Positions 9,101 to 17,408 of a DNA stretch of 64,000 bases are shown one piece after another (the first letter of the stretch is position 1; every line of letters begins with the position of its first letter). The DNA comes from Sinorhizobium sp. B11 (lineage in GTDB: Bacteria > Pseudomonadota > Alphaproteobacteria > Rhizobiales > Rhizobiaceae), in contig CP091034.1 of the NCBI GenBank assembly GCA_039725955.1, positions 496,001 through 560,000 of the forward strand. The letters run 5' to 3'. The position numbers and the translations under genes are program-made. A model generated the notes under the pieces. The model was not told the DNA's origin and did not search any database. It worked only from the letters and a program-made list of their open reading frames with translations.

Positions 9101-10309
9101 ATGACCGAGGTTTTCATTTACGATCACGTCCGCACGCCCCGCGGCCGCGGCAAGAAGGATGGCTCGCTCCACGAAGTGCCCTCCGTGCGCCTTGCGGCCA
9201 AGACGCTGGAAGCGATCCGCGACCGCAACGGTCTCGACACCGAAACAGTCGACGATATCATCATGGGCTGTGTCGACCCGGTCATGGATGCCGGCGCCGT
9301 CATCCCCAAGGCCGCTGCCTTCGAAGCCGGTTATTCGACCAGAGCGCCCGGCATGCAGATTTCACGCTTCTGCGCTTCCGGTCTCGACGCCGTGAATTTC
9401 GGCGCCGGCAAGATCGCGCAGGGCGCTGACGATATCGTCATCGCCGGCGGCGTCGAAAGCATGTCGCGCGTCGGCCTCGGCATGTCCGGCGGCGCCTGGT
9501 TCATGGACCCCTCGGTGAACTTCCCGGCCTATTTCATGCCGCAGGGCGTGTCGGCCGATCTCATCGCCACCAAATACGGTTTTTCGCGTGACGACGTAGA
9601 CGCCTATGCTGTCGAAAGCCAGAAGCGGGCGGCAAACGCCTGGAACAATGGCTGGTTCAAGAATTCCGTCATCCCGGTCAAGGACCAGAATGGCCTGACG
9701 ATCCTTGCCCATGACGAACACATGCGCCCCGGCACCGATATGCAGGCGCTCGCCTCCCTCAATCCGTCCTTCCAGATGCCAGGCGAAATGGGCGGCTTCG
9801 AAGCCGTCGCCATCCAGGCCCATCCGGAAGTCGAGCGCGTCAACTATGTCCACCACGCCGGCAATTCCTCCGGCATCGTCGATGGCGCCGCCGCCGTCCT
9901 GCTCGGTTCCAAGGCGGGTGGTGAGAGCATGGGCCTCAAGCCGCGCGCTCGCATCAAGGCCTTCGCCAATATCGGCTCCGATCCGGCCCTGATGCTGACC
10001 GGCCCCGTTGATGTCACAGAAAAGCTGCTGAAGCGCACGGGCATGACGCTTGCCGATATCGACCTCTTTGAGCTCAACGAGGCCTTCGCCGCCGTCGTGC
10101 TGCGCTACATGCAGGCTTTCGACATCCCGCATGACCAGATCAACGTCAATGGCGGCGCGATCGCCATGGGCCATCCGCTGGGTGCGACCGGCGCCATGAT
10201 CCTCGGCACTGTGCTGGACGAACTGGAGCGCCGCGATCTCAACACCGCACTGGTCACCCTCTGCATCGGCGCCGGCATGGGCACGGCAACCGTCATCGAA
10301 CGCGTCTAA
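9101..10309 (+). CDS. Acetyl-CoA C-acyltransferase (thiolase)
   Basis: A 402-aa thiolase. The nucleophile region reads [20 protein letters not shown] (Cys near residue 91), and NEAFAAV and the C-terminal [15 protein letters not shown] and CIGAGMG motifs are present. It catalyses thiolytic cleavage of 3-ketoacyl-CoA to acetyl-CoA. Its place between the acyl-CoA dehydrogenase and the hydratase/dehydrogenase supports beta-oxidation over acetoacetyl-CoA synthesis. The start at 9101 follows the ribosome-binding site AGGGAGACG. A longer reading upstream would run through the intergenic repeat and was rejected. Confidence 0.93.
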   Translation: MTEVFIYDHVRTPRGRGKKDGSLHEVPSVRLAAKTLEAIRDRNGLDTETVDDIIMGCVDPVMDAGAVIPKAAAFEAGYSTRAPGMQISRFCASGLDAVNFGAGKIAQGADDIVIAGGVESMSRVGLGMSGGAWFMDPSVNFPAYFMPQGVSADLIATKYGFSRDDVDAYAVESQKRAANAWNNGWFKNSVIPVKDQNGLTILAHDEHMRPGTDMQALASLNPSFQMPGEMGGFEAVAIQAHPEVERVNYVHHAGNSSGIVDGAAAVLLGSKAGGESMGLKPRARIKAFANIGSDPALMLTGPVDVTEKLLKRTGMTLADIDLFELNEAFAAVVLRYMQAFDIPHDQINVNGGAIAMGHPLGATGAMILGTVLDELERRDLNTALVTLCIGAGMGTATVIERV

Positions 10310-10321
10310 GGGAGAGAGACG

Positions 10322-12535
10322 ATGAGCTACATCAACTTCACCGTCGAGACCGATGCGGATGGTATTGCCCTGGTCACCTGGGACATGCCCGGCAAGTCGA
10401 TGAACGTCTTCACCGAAGAGGTGATGAGCGAACTCGATGCGATCATCGATGCCACCGTTGCCGACAGTGCCGTCAAGGGCGTCGTCATCACCTCGGGCAA
10501 GTCTTCCTTCTCCGGCGGCGCTGATCTCTCGATGATCAAGGCTATGTTCACACTCTATCAGCAGGAGAAAGCCGCAAATCCTGACGGCGCGGCACAAAAG
10601 CTCTTCGACCTCGTCGGCCTTATGACTGGCCTCTTCCGCAAGCTCGAAACCTGCGGCAAGCCCTGGGTCTCCGCCATCAACGGCACCTGCATGGGCGGCG
10701 CGCTGGAAATGTCGCTCGCCTGCCATGGCCGTGTCGCCTCCAATGCGAAGAGCGTCAAGATCGCCCTGCCGGAAGTCAAGGTCGGCATCTTCCCGGGTGC
10801 CGGCGGCACGCAGCGCATCTCGCGCCTCACCGATGCCCAGTCCGCCCTGCAGATGATGACGACGGGCCAGTCGCTGAACGCCTCGCGCGCCAAGGCCATG
10901 AACCTCCTCCACCAGGTGGTCGAGCCGGATCAGCTGATCCCGGCTGCCAAGCAGATGATCAAGGACGGCCTGAAGCCCGTCGCCCCCTGGGACGAAAAGG
11001 GCTTCAAGGTTCCCGGCGGCGGAATCTGGACGCCGGCCGCGGCCCAGCTCTGGCCGGCTGCACCCGCCATCCTGCGCCGCGAAACCTCGGGTAACTATCC
11101 CGGCGCGCTCGCCATCCTGAAATGCGTCTATGAAGGCCTGCAGGTTCCCTTCGATACGGCCCTGAAGATCGAGCAGCGCTATTTTACCCAGGTGCTGCAG
11201 ACGACCGAAGCCTTCTCGATGATCCGCTCGCTCTTCATCTCCATGCAGGAGCTTAACAAGGGAGCCCGCCGCCCGGCCGGTGTGCCGAAGACCGAACTGA
11301 AGAAGGTCGGCGTCGTCGGCGCCGGCTTCATGGGCGCCTCCATCGCCTATGTCACCGCCGCCGCCGGTTTCGAGGTCACTCTCATCGACCGCGATATCGA
11401 AGCCGCCACCAAGGGCAGGGGCGTCGGCGAAGGCCTCGTCAAGGATTCCGTCGGTAAGGGCCGGCTGACGCAGGAGGAGGGCGCCGCCCTTCTTTCCCGC
11501 ATCACGCCGTCTGCCGACTATACAGACCTGAAAGACGCTGATCTGGTCATCGAAGCGGTTTTCGAAGATCGCGCCGTCAAGAAGGCGGTCATCGAGCAGG
11601 TCGAAGCCGTCATCCCGGAGACGACCGTCTTTGCCTCCAATACCTCCACCCTGCCGATCACGGGCCTTGCAGAAAATTCGAAGCGCCCGGATCAGTTTAT
11701 TGGCGTGCACTTCTTCTCGCCGGTCGAAAAGATGATGCTGACCGAGGTCATTCTCGGCAAGAGCACCGGTGACCGTGCGCTCGCCGTGGCGCTCGATTAT
11801 GTCGCTGCCATCAAGAAGACGCCTGTTGTCGTCAACGATACCAGAGGCTTCTTCGTCAACCGCTGCGTCTTCCGCTATATCCACGAAGCCTATGACATGC
11901 TGATCGAAGGCGTGCCGGCGGCGATGATCGAAAATGCCGCCAAAATGGCCGGCATGCCGGTCGGCCCGCTGTCGCTGAATGATGAAGTGGCAATCGACCT
12001 CTCGCAGAAGATCCTCAAGGCCACCGTCGCCGATCTCGGCCCCAAGGCTGTCGACGAGCGCCACCTCGCCCTCATCGACAAGCTGGTGGACGAACTCGAC
12101 CGCCGCGGCCGCAAGAACGGCAAGGGCTTCTACGAATATCCGGCCAAGCCCGCCAAGAAATTCCTCTGGCCCGAGTTGAAGACCCTCTATCCGCAAAAAC
12201 CGACCGCTGAGGTCGACGTCAACACCCTGAAGCAGCGCTTCCTGGTGACGATCGCTCTCGAAGCCGCCCGCACCATGGAGGAAGGCATCGTCACCGATCC
12301 GCGTGAAGCCGATGTCGGCTCCATTCTCGGTTTCGGTTTCGCGCCCTATACCGGCGGTGCGCTGAGCTATATCGACGGCATGGGCGTGAATGCTTTCGTG
12401 GACCTCGCCGAAAAACTGGCCTCCAGCTACGGCGACCACTTCAAGCCCACGCCGCTCTTGAAGGACATGGCCGCCAAGGGCGAAACCTTCTACGGTCGTT
12501 TCGATCCCTATCCGGCAGCCGATAAGGCTGCTTAA
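10322..12535 (+). CDS. Bifunctional enoyl-CoA hydratase / 3-hydroxyacyl-CoA dehydrogenase (FadB/FadJ type)
   Basis: A 737-aa multifunctional beta-oxidation enzyme. The N-terminal crotonase domain (about 1-190) shows SSFSGGADLSMI, GTCMGGALEMSLACHGR and PEVKVGIFPGAGGTQR. A Rossmann 3-hydroxyacyl-CoA dehydrogenase domain starts near 325 with VGVVGAGFMGASIAYVTA, followed by NTSTLPIT, HFFSPVEKM and NDTRGFFVNR. Two C-terminal HAD domains follow. It starts 12 bp after the thiolase stop, preceded by GGGAGAGAGACG. With the two upstream genes it makes a complete beta-oxidation spiral. Confidence 0.94.
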   Translation: MSYINFTVETDADGIALVTWDMPGKSMNVFTEEVMSELDAIIDATVADSAVKGVVITSGKSSFSGGADLSMIKAMFTLYQQEKAANPDGAAQKLFDLVGLMTGLFRKLETCGKPWVSAINGTCMGGALEMSLACHGRVASNAKSVKIALPEVKVGIFPGAGGTQRISRLTDAQSALQMMTTGQSLNASRAKAMNLLHQVVEPDQLIPAAKQMIKDGLKPVAPWDEKGFKVPGGGIWTPAAAQLWPAAPAILRRETSGNYPGALAILKCVYEGLQVPFDTALKIEQRYFTQVLQTTEAFSMIRSLFISMQELNKGARRPAGVPKTELKKVGVVGAGFMGASIAYVTAAAGFEVTLIDRDIEAATKGRGVGEGLVKDSVGKGRLTQEEGAALLSRITPSADYTDLKDADLVIEAVFEDRAVKKAVIEQVEAVIPETTVFASNTSTLPITGLAENSKRPDQFIGVHFFSPVEKMMLTEVILGKSTGDRALAVALDYVAAIKKTPVVVNDTRGFFVNRCVFRYIHEAYDMLIEGVPAAMIENAAKMAGMPVGPLSLNDEVAIDLSQKILKATVADLGPKAVDERHLALIDKLVDELDRRGRKNGKGFYEYPAKPAKKFLWPELKTLYPQKPTAEVDVNTLKQRFLVTIALEAARTMEEGIVTDPREADVGSILGFGFAPYTGGALSYIDGMGVNAFVDLAEKLASSYGDHFKPTPLLKDMAAKGETFYGRFDPYPAADKAA

Positions 12536-12556
12536 ACGAGGCGGGAACGTCCGGAG

Positions 12557-12603
12557 CCCCTCATTCGACCCTTCGGGCCACCTTCTCCCAGAGGGAGAAG
12601 GGG
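12557..12603. repeat. Rhizobial intergenic palindromic repeat (copy 2, inverted)
   Basis: The reverse complement of the 8971-9020 unit with a few substitutions (CCTTCTCCCAGAGGGAGAAG palindrome and CCCTTCGGG). It lies just after the beta-oxidation operon, where its hairpin could help end or stabilise the transcript. A related short palindrome, CCCTCTACCCACCGGGGAGA, follows at about 12650-12676. Confidence 0.7.
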
Positions 12604-12743
12604 TTTTGCCACACTGTTTTCGCGCTCTCAAAGGCGTCGTAGCCCACGTCCCCTCTACCCACCGGGGAGAGGGTTAGTGGGCTCCAGGCGACCGCGCAAT
12701 TTCAGTTACTCACAATTATGCCGGACACTCTGGGCCAAAAACA

Positions 12744-12780
12744 CTTAGCTCTTGCGCTAAGTATCGCATCATGATACTTA
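12744..12780. promoter_or_regulatory. Two overlapping inverted repeats, putative ArsR autoregulatory operator
   Basis: CTTAGC-N6-GCTAAG (12744-12761) overlaps TAAGTATC-N7-GATACTTA (12758-12780), directly before the ArsR start codon. Both have perfect arms. ArsR repressors usually bind imperfect inverted repeats at their own promoter, so these are the natural operator candidates for the ArsR-SRPBCC pair. Confidence 0.55.
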
Positions 12781-12785
12781 GCCTC

Positions 12786-13133
12786 ATGGATTACTATTCG
12801 CATCAGCTCGACAGCATCTTCCTGGCGCTCGCCGACCCCACGCGCCGTGCCGTCATCGGCCGGCTCGGCACCGGTCCGGCGAGCATCAGCGATCTTGCAA
12901 AGCCTTTCGCCATGGCCTTGCCGTCCTTCATGAAGCACATCCACCTGCTCGAAGAGACAGGGCTTATCGAAACGAAGAAGCAGGGTCGTGTGCGCACCTG
13001 CACGCTGGAGAAGAAGCGTTTCGCAATGGTCGAAGGCTGGCTTTCGGCTCAGCGCGCCATCTGGGAGGCCCGCACCGACAGGCTCGAAGCTTTCGTCACT
13101 GCCACGCAATCGAAGGAGGAGAAATCCCAATGA
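12786..13133 (+). CDS. ArsR-family HTH regulator of an ArsR-SRPBCC pair
   Basis: A 115-aa winged-helix repressor. It begins HQLDSIFLALADPTRRAVI, continues with a recognition helix region SISDLAKPFAMALPSFMKHI, and then a wing (KKQGRVRTCTLE). No metal-binding Cys/His pair is visible, which fits the group that is paired with SRPBCC/AHSA1 proteins rather than metal sensors. The start is uncertain: ATG 12771 is in frame but lies within the operator palindrome, so 12786 was chosen; neither has a strong ribosome-binding site. Its stop overlaps the next start (ATGA). Confidence 0.85.
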   Translation: MDYYSHQLDSIFLALADPTRRAVIGRLGTGPASISDLAKPFAMALPSFMKHIHLLEETGLIETKKQGRVRTCTLEKKRFAMVEGWLSAQRAIWEARTDRLEAFVTATQSKEEKSQ

Positions 13134-13600
13134 AGCCAAATGTGAATCCCGATCTCGATCTGACCATTTCGCGCGTCATCAAAGCACCACCGTCCGCCGT
13201 CTGGAGCGCCTGGACCAACCCGGCACAATTCGAAAAATGGTGGATACCCGCGCCGGCGCTCTGCCGTGTCGCCACCATGGACGTCAAACCCGGCGGCGCC
13301 CTTGTAACCGAAATGAGCGAGGATGGCGGTCCCTTTCAACACCATCTCAGTGCCTGCTATCTGGATGTTCAGGAGGGTCGTCGCATCGTCTTCACCAATG
13401 CGCTCCTTGGCGGCTGGCGCCCTGCGCCAACCCCCTTCATGACAGCCATCATCACCCTAGCCGATCATCCCGAAGGGACCGACTACAGTGCCGTCGTCAT
13501 GCACAAGGACAAGGAGACCCGCAGCACGCATGAAGAACTGGGCTTCCATGACGGTTGGGGCACGGTCGCCGCGCAGCTGGCAAAGCTGGTGGAGAAATAA
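13130..13600 (+). CDS. SRPBCC/AHSA1 family ligand-binding protein
   Basis: A 156-aa START-like (AHSA1, activator of Hsp90 ATPase homologue type) protein. It has the usual opening ISRVIKAPPSAVWSAWTNPA, the aromatic EKWWIPAP and the C-terminal GFHDGWGTVAAQLAKLVE. These proteins form a helix-grip cavity for hydrophobic ligands; the ligand here is unknown. The start overlaps the ArsR stop by ATGA, so the two are translationally coupled and presumably co-repressed. Confidence 0.88.
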   Translation: MKPNVNPDLDLTISRVIKAPPSAVWSAWTNPAQFEKWWIPAPALCRVATMDVKPGGALVTEMSEDGGPFQHHLSACYLDVQEGRRIVFTNALLGGWRPAPTPFMTAIITLADHPEGTDYSAVVMHKDKETRSTHEELGFHDGWGTVAAQLAKLVEK

Positions 13601-13680
13601 AGAAAACTCATGCCCGGTATAACGGCCGGGCTAAGGCGATAACTGGGAACGGCGGGAGAACGCCGGGTGACACGGATCGC

Positions 13681-13992
13681 TTAACCTGCCAGTCGGTGAT
13701 CCGTTGTCTGGCCCTCGTCGAACATCTCGCTCAGCATTTCAAGGATCACATGGACCTTCTCGGATTTGACCGAGTAGTAGATCGTCTGCGCATCGCGCCG
13801 CGTCTTGACGAGATCCCTGCTGCGGAGCTTGGCGAGGTGCTGGGAGAGGGCCGATTGGCTGATTCCGATAATATCGGCGAGATTGTTGACCGCCACTTCG
13901 CGCTCGGCAAGCGTCTTCAGCATCCGCAGTCGATGGGCATTCGCCATCACCAGTAGCAGGTCGGCTTTCTTTTCAAAACTATCTGTATTCAT
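13681..13992 (-). CDS. ArsR/SmtB-family regulator, NolR-like
   Basis: A 103-aa winged-helix protein: ADLLLVMANAHRLRMLKTL, then VNNLADIIGISQSALSQHLA (recognition helix) and KTRRDAQTIYYSV (wing). The QSALSQHLAKLR and TRRDAQTIYY segments are those of the rhizobial NolR group, but it is not clear that this is NolR itself rather than a paralog. The ArsR metal-binding motif ELCVCDL is absent. A palindromic candidate operator lies upstream at 14036-14051. Confidence 0.85.
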   Translation of the reverse strand: MNTDSFEKKADLLLVMANAHRLRMLKTLAEREVAVNNLADIIGISQSALSQHLAKLRSRDLVKTRRDAQTIYYSVKSEKVHVILEMLSEMFDEGQTTDHRLAG

Positions 13993-14035
13993 CGCATTCC
14001 CTTCACAATCTTGCGGCGGCTATTTATATGACTAA

Positions 14036-14051
14036 TTAAGAATTGTCTTAA
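14036..14051. promoter_or_regulatory. Putative operator TTAAG-N6-CTTAA before the ArsR gene
   Basis: A perfect 5-bp-arm inverted repeat in an AT-rich patch about 45 bp upstream of the ArsR/NolR-like start, the position expected for autoregulation. The oppositely oriented oxidoreductase gene lies about 200 bp further on and could share control. Confidence 0.4.
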
Positions 14052-14247
14052 GAGTGTGGCCGGGAACAAACTTTTCCTCATGTTTTTGGAAGTGTCAGGA
14101 GAAGCAGGGCTCCGTGTTGCAATTGACCGGTGCCGAATTCGCATTTGATCAGTCACCAGGTTCAGAAATCTCCCGTGCGCGCCTATATGCCTGTCAGGAA
14201 TCATGAGAAGAAGCGTGCAGGCACACTTCAGTTTAAGCGATGGAATC

Positions 14248-15270
14248 ATGAAGAAGATCGGTTTTCTCTCGTTCGGGCATTGGACGCCCTCGCCGCAATC
14301 CCAGACGCGCTCCGCCGGCGATACGCTGCTGCAGTCGATCGATCTTGCCGTTGCAGCTGAAGAACTCGGTGCCGATGGCGCCTATTTCCGCGTCCACCAT
14401 TTCGCCCGCCAGCTTGCCTCGCCCTTTCCGCTTTTGGCCGCTGTCGGCGCCCGGACCAGCCGCATCGAGATCGGCACCGCGGTCATCGACATGCGCTACG
14501 AGAACCCGCTCTACATGGCGGAAGACGCCGGCTCCGCCGATCTGATTGCTCGCGGGCGCCTGCAGCTCGGCATCAGCCGCGGTTCGCCGGAGCAGGTCAT
14601 CGATGGCTGGCGATATTTCGGCTACAATCCGCCGGAAGGCCAGAGCGATGCCGATATGGGCCGCCGCCACGCCGAGGTTTTCCTCGAAGTATTGAAGGGC
14701 GAAGGCTTCGCCGAGCCCAATCCGCGGCCGATGTTCCCCAATCCGCCCGGCCTCTTGCGGCTCGAACCGCATTCCGCCGGCTTGCGTGAGCGCATCTGGT
14801 GGGGTGCCGGCTCGAACGCTACCGCCGTCTGGGCCGCCAAGCTCGGCATGAACCTGCAGAGCTCGACCTTGAAGGATGATGAGACGGGCGAGGCCTTCCA
14901 TATCCAGCAGGCCAAACAGATCCGAGCCTATCGCGAGGCCTGGAAGGACGCCGGCCATCAGCGTGAGCCACGCGTCTCCGTCAGCCGCAGCATCTTCTCG
15001 CTGGTGAACGATCGCGACCGCTCCTATTTCGGCTATGGCAATGAAGGGCAGGACAAGATCGGCTTCATCGACGAGAATACGAGGGCGATCTTCGGCCGTT
15101 CATACGCCGCCGAGCCTGATGCTCTGATCGAGGAGCTGAAGAAGGACGAGGCGATCGCCGAGGCAGATACGCTGCTTCTCACCGTCCCCAACCAGCTCGG
15201 CGTGGAATACAATGCCCACGTTATTGAATCGATCATGAAATATATCGCGCCGGCGCTCGGCTGGCGGTGA
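14248..15270 (+). CDS. LLM-class flavin-dependent oxidoreductase (luciferase-like)
   Basis: A 340-aa luciferase-like TIM-barrel protein: MKKIGFLSFGHW at the start, AEELGADGAYFRVHHFARQL, TAVIDMRYENPLYMAEDAG and GRLQLGISRGSPEQVIDGW. Family members use reduced FMN (or F420) to oxygenate or reduce small molecules; the substrate is not predictable. The ATG at 14248 is preferred since homology begins there; an upstream in-frame ATG at 14203 adds an unconvincing leader. Confidence 0.88.
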   Translation: MKKIGFLSFGHWTPSPQSQTRSAGDTLLQSIDLAVAAEELGADGAYFRVHHFARQLASPFPLLAAVGARTSRIEIGTAVIDMRYENPLYMAEDAGSADLIARGRLQLGISRGSPEQVIDGWRYFGYNPPEGQSDADMGRRHAEVFLEVLKGEGFAEPNPRPMFPNPPGLLRLEPHSAGLRERIWWGAGSNATAVWAAKLGMNLQSSTLKDDETGEAFHIQQAKQIRAYREAWKDAGHQREPRVSVSRSIFSLVNDRDRSYFGYGNEGQDKIGFIDENTRAIFGRSYAAEPDALIEELKKDEAIAEADTLLLTVPNQLGVEYNAHVIESIMKYIAPALGWR

Positions 15271-15276
15271 TCACAT

Positions 15277-15374
15277 AGCGTGTCGCGCAAAAGTGCGTGC
15301 GGTTTTACGATAACGACGTGAGAAAACAGGAGCTTAAAGCGTGGCGTATCCGAAAGATCGCGGCACGCTTTAAG
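15277..15374. repeat. Rhizobial ~98-bp intergenic repeat, copy A
   Basis: A repeat beginning AGCGTGTCGCGCAAAAGTG and ending GATCGCGGCACGCTTTAAG. A diverged copy in the same orientation lies at 16723-16821, on the other side of the MFS gene. The right end overlaps the MFS stop codon, so the element supplies the gene's terminus. Confidence 0.65.
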
Positions 15375-16569
15375 CCGTCGCCGTATCCCTTGTCGAGCGC
15401 ATCATCACCAGCCCGGCAAGGCTGACGAGGACGATGCCGGTTGCGTAGATGTCTGTGGTCATGCCGTAGCCGATCGACTTGACGAGGAAGCCGGCAAGGA
15501 TGGCTGGCAGGCTGAAGGCGAGATAGCTCTGGATATAAAAGGCCGAAAGCAGGCCGGCCCGTTCTTCCGGCTTGGCGAGAGGCATGATCGTGCCGATCGA
15601 GCCCAGGAAGTTGGTACCGAAACCGGCGCCGGTCAAAAGCGTGCCGACGAGCAGCAGCGGCACGTTGGCAAGATGCACGCCAGCGACGACCGTTGCGATA
15701 CCCGCTGTTTGGGAGGCGACGCCGAAGACGAGATTGCCCTTCGGGCTGCGGCTGCGGCGCAAGAAAACGGTGATTGCGCCGGACAACATCAACGCTGCCA
15801 CGACCGTGCCACCCGTCAGCGGTGCGCGACTGCCGGTAGTGGAGACGACCAGCGAAGGTACGAGCGACAGGTAGAAACCGCCGAGCGTCCAGTTGGCGAT
15901 ATTGATCGGCGTCACCAGCGACAGCGGCTTCTTCACCTGTTGCGGGATGAAAATCGTCGGCTTCAGCGAAGTGAAGATGCCGGGGCGCGTGCCGCCGGTT
16001 TCTCGCGTCAACCACAGCGCGAAGGCCTGCACGGTGAAGGCGACGAGAAGAAGGGCGTAGACGAGATGCAGTGGTTCCGGCCCGAACTGGATCAGCGCGC
16101 TGGTTCCGATCGCGCCGATCGCCATGCCAGAAAGCGGTGCAATGGAGTTGACGATTTGCCCCTTGGCCCGGTCGACATCGACAAGAGCTGCACCGAGGGA
16201 GGCGCCGGCAATACCGGTGGCGATACCCTGCACGATGCGCGCCGCGATCAGCCATTCCGGTCCGCTGGCGATGGAAAATAACGCCATGGCGATGATCTCC
16301 AGCACGAGCGCGCCAAAAATGACAGGTCGCCGTCCGAGATGATCGGAGATGGAACCGGCGATCAGCAAAGTGGCAAGCAAAGCGAAGGCATAGACGGCGA
16401 AGATGACGGTGATGAGGATGGGCGAAACGGCAAAGACTTCCTGATAGATGCGATAAAGCGGCGTCGGCGCAGCCGATGCACCGAAGAAGATGGCCAGCGT
16501 CAGTGCATGGAAGCCCATGGGAGACGAATTCTTGATGGATTCAGGAGCGGCGACCATATATTGATCCAT
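15370..16569 (-). CDS. Major facilitator superfamily transporter
   Basis: A 399-aa inner-membrane transporter with about 12 hydrophobic segments. It has the MFS loop 2-3 signature GSISDHLGRRPVIFG and a second-half counterpart KPEERAGLLSAFY. The APTPLYRIYQ segment near the N-terminus is common in drug/proton antiporters of this type. It is divergent from a TetR gene, which suggests an efflux pump induced by its substrate. The stop codon lies inside a rhizobial repeat. Confidence 0.9.
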   Translation of the reverse strand: MDQYMVAAPESIKNSSPMGFHALTLAIFFGASAAPTPLYRIYQEVFAVSPILITVIFAVYAFALLATLLIAGSISDHLGRRPVIFGALVLEIIAMALFSIASGPEWLIAARIVQGIATGIAGASLGAALVDVDRAKGQIVNSIAPLSGMAIGAIGTSALIQFGPEPLHLVYALLLVAFTVQAFALWLTRETGGTRPGIFTSLKPTIFIPQQVKKPLSLVTPINIANWTLGGFYLSLVPSLVVSTTGSRAPLTGGTVVAALMLSGAITVFLRRSRSPKGNLVFGVASQTAGIATVVAGVHLANVPLLLVGTLLTGAGFGTNFLGSIGTIMPLAKPEERAGLLSAFYIQSYLAFSLPAILAGFLVKSIGYGMTTDIYATGIVLVSLAGLVMMRSTRDTATA

Positions 16570-16643
16570 TAAAGCTAAATCGTTGCGTTAGCTCCATCTA
16601 GGTGGAGCCGCAGATAAAAGCAAATAATTTGCGTTAATGGATC
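16563..16643. promoter_or_regulatory. Putative TetR operator region between MFS and tetR
   Basis: GATCCATTAA (16563-16572, overlapping the MFS start codon) is repeated in perfect inverted form as TTAATGGATC at 16634-16643. Between them sits GCTCCA-N6-TGGAGC (16591-16608). One or more of these is the likely binding site of the divergent TetR regulator. Confidence 0.45.
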
Positions 16644-16722
16644 GATGAAAGTTTCTGAACTATTAGGGCCGGAGCAATTCCAGCAAGGTGTGCAACGCCC
16701 GGACTTGTGGGCAAGCAAAGAG

Positions 16723-16821
16723 AGCATGTCCCGCAAAAGTGGGGAGCGGTCTGCGACCACGGCATGTTAAAACGGGACCAGAAGCATGCTAGGCAACCGA
16801 AAGGTCGCGGCGCGCTTCAGG
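16723..16821. repeat. Rhizobial ~99-bp intergenic repeat, copy B
   Basis: The diverged direct copy of 15277-15374 (AGCATGTCCCGCAAAAGTG to GGTCGCGGCGCGCTTCAGG). It ends 20 bp before the tetR start and thus separates the MFS operator region from the tetR ribosome-binding region. Confidence 0.6.
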
Positions 16822-16841
16822 GCTGAGAAAGTTGGGTTGAA

Positions 16842-17405
16842 ATGGCAGTCAAAGAGAATATCCGTCCGGGTGGCAGAAGTGCACGTGTCCAGGCTTCGGT
16901 GCATGCCGCAGTGCGTGAGCTTCTTGCGGAGATGAGCCGAACGGAGATCACGGTTCCGCTGATCGCGACGCGGGCGGGTGTCACGCCTTCCACCATCTAT
17001 CGCCGCTGGGGTGATCTGCAGGAATTACTGGCCGACGTCGCCGTCGAACGTCTGCGTCCCGACATGGAACCGGTTGATACCGGTACCGGCGCCGGCGATC
17101 TGGAAGCCTGGGCCGAACAATATGCAGAGGAAATGTCCTCTGGCCCCGGTCGTGAATATATCCGCGACGTGCTCGCTGCCCAGACCGGTGATAACGCCAA
17201 CAAGTGCTGCAACTTCACCCGTCAACAGATTGAAGCGATCGCCGGAAGGGCGAAGGGGAGGGGCGAGGCCTTTCCCGATGTCGATACGGTGATGGATAGT
17301 GTCGTTGCACCCATCATGTACCGCACCCTCTTCGGCGATGCTCCGAACTCTGCTCGCGTACGGGAGCTTGTTGACCACCTTTTCGACCGGCGCAAGGTGG
17401 CCTGA
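16842..17405 (+). CDS. TetR/AcrR-family transcriptional regulator
   Basis: A 187-aa repressor. Its N-terminal HTH reads ITVPLIATRAGVTPSTIYRR followed by WGDLQELLADV, the TetR signature. The C-terminal ligand domain (TetR_C_16/AcrR type) contains CCNFTRQQIEAI and PIMYRTLFGDAP. Divergent placement from the MFS gene indicates that it controls the pump and itself. Confidence 0.9.
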   Translation: MAVKENIRPGGRSARVQASVHAAVRELLAEMSRTEITVPLIATRAGVTPSTIYRRWGDLQELLADVAVERLRPDMEPVDTGTGAGDLEAWAEQYAEEMSSGPGREYIRDVLAAQTGDNANKCCNFTRQQIEAIAGRAKGRGEAFPDVDTVMDSVVAPIMYRTLFGDAPNSARVRELVDHLFDRRKVA

Positions 17406-17408
17406 TCT

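Noticed and set aside
9362..12631. A 1,089-codon open frame on the minus strand under the thiolase and FadB genes
   Set aside because: A long antisense frame caused by high GC and codon bias in the well-supported plus-strand enzymes; its His/Gly/Asp-rich translation matches no protein.
15305..16255. A 316-codon minus-strand frame inside the MFS region
   Set aside because: It is an alternative frame of the MFS gene with an Arg/His/Cys-rich translation and no membrane segments.
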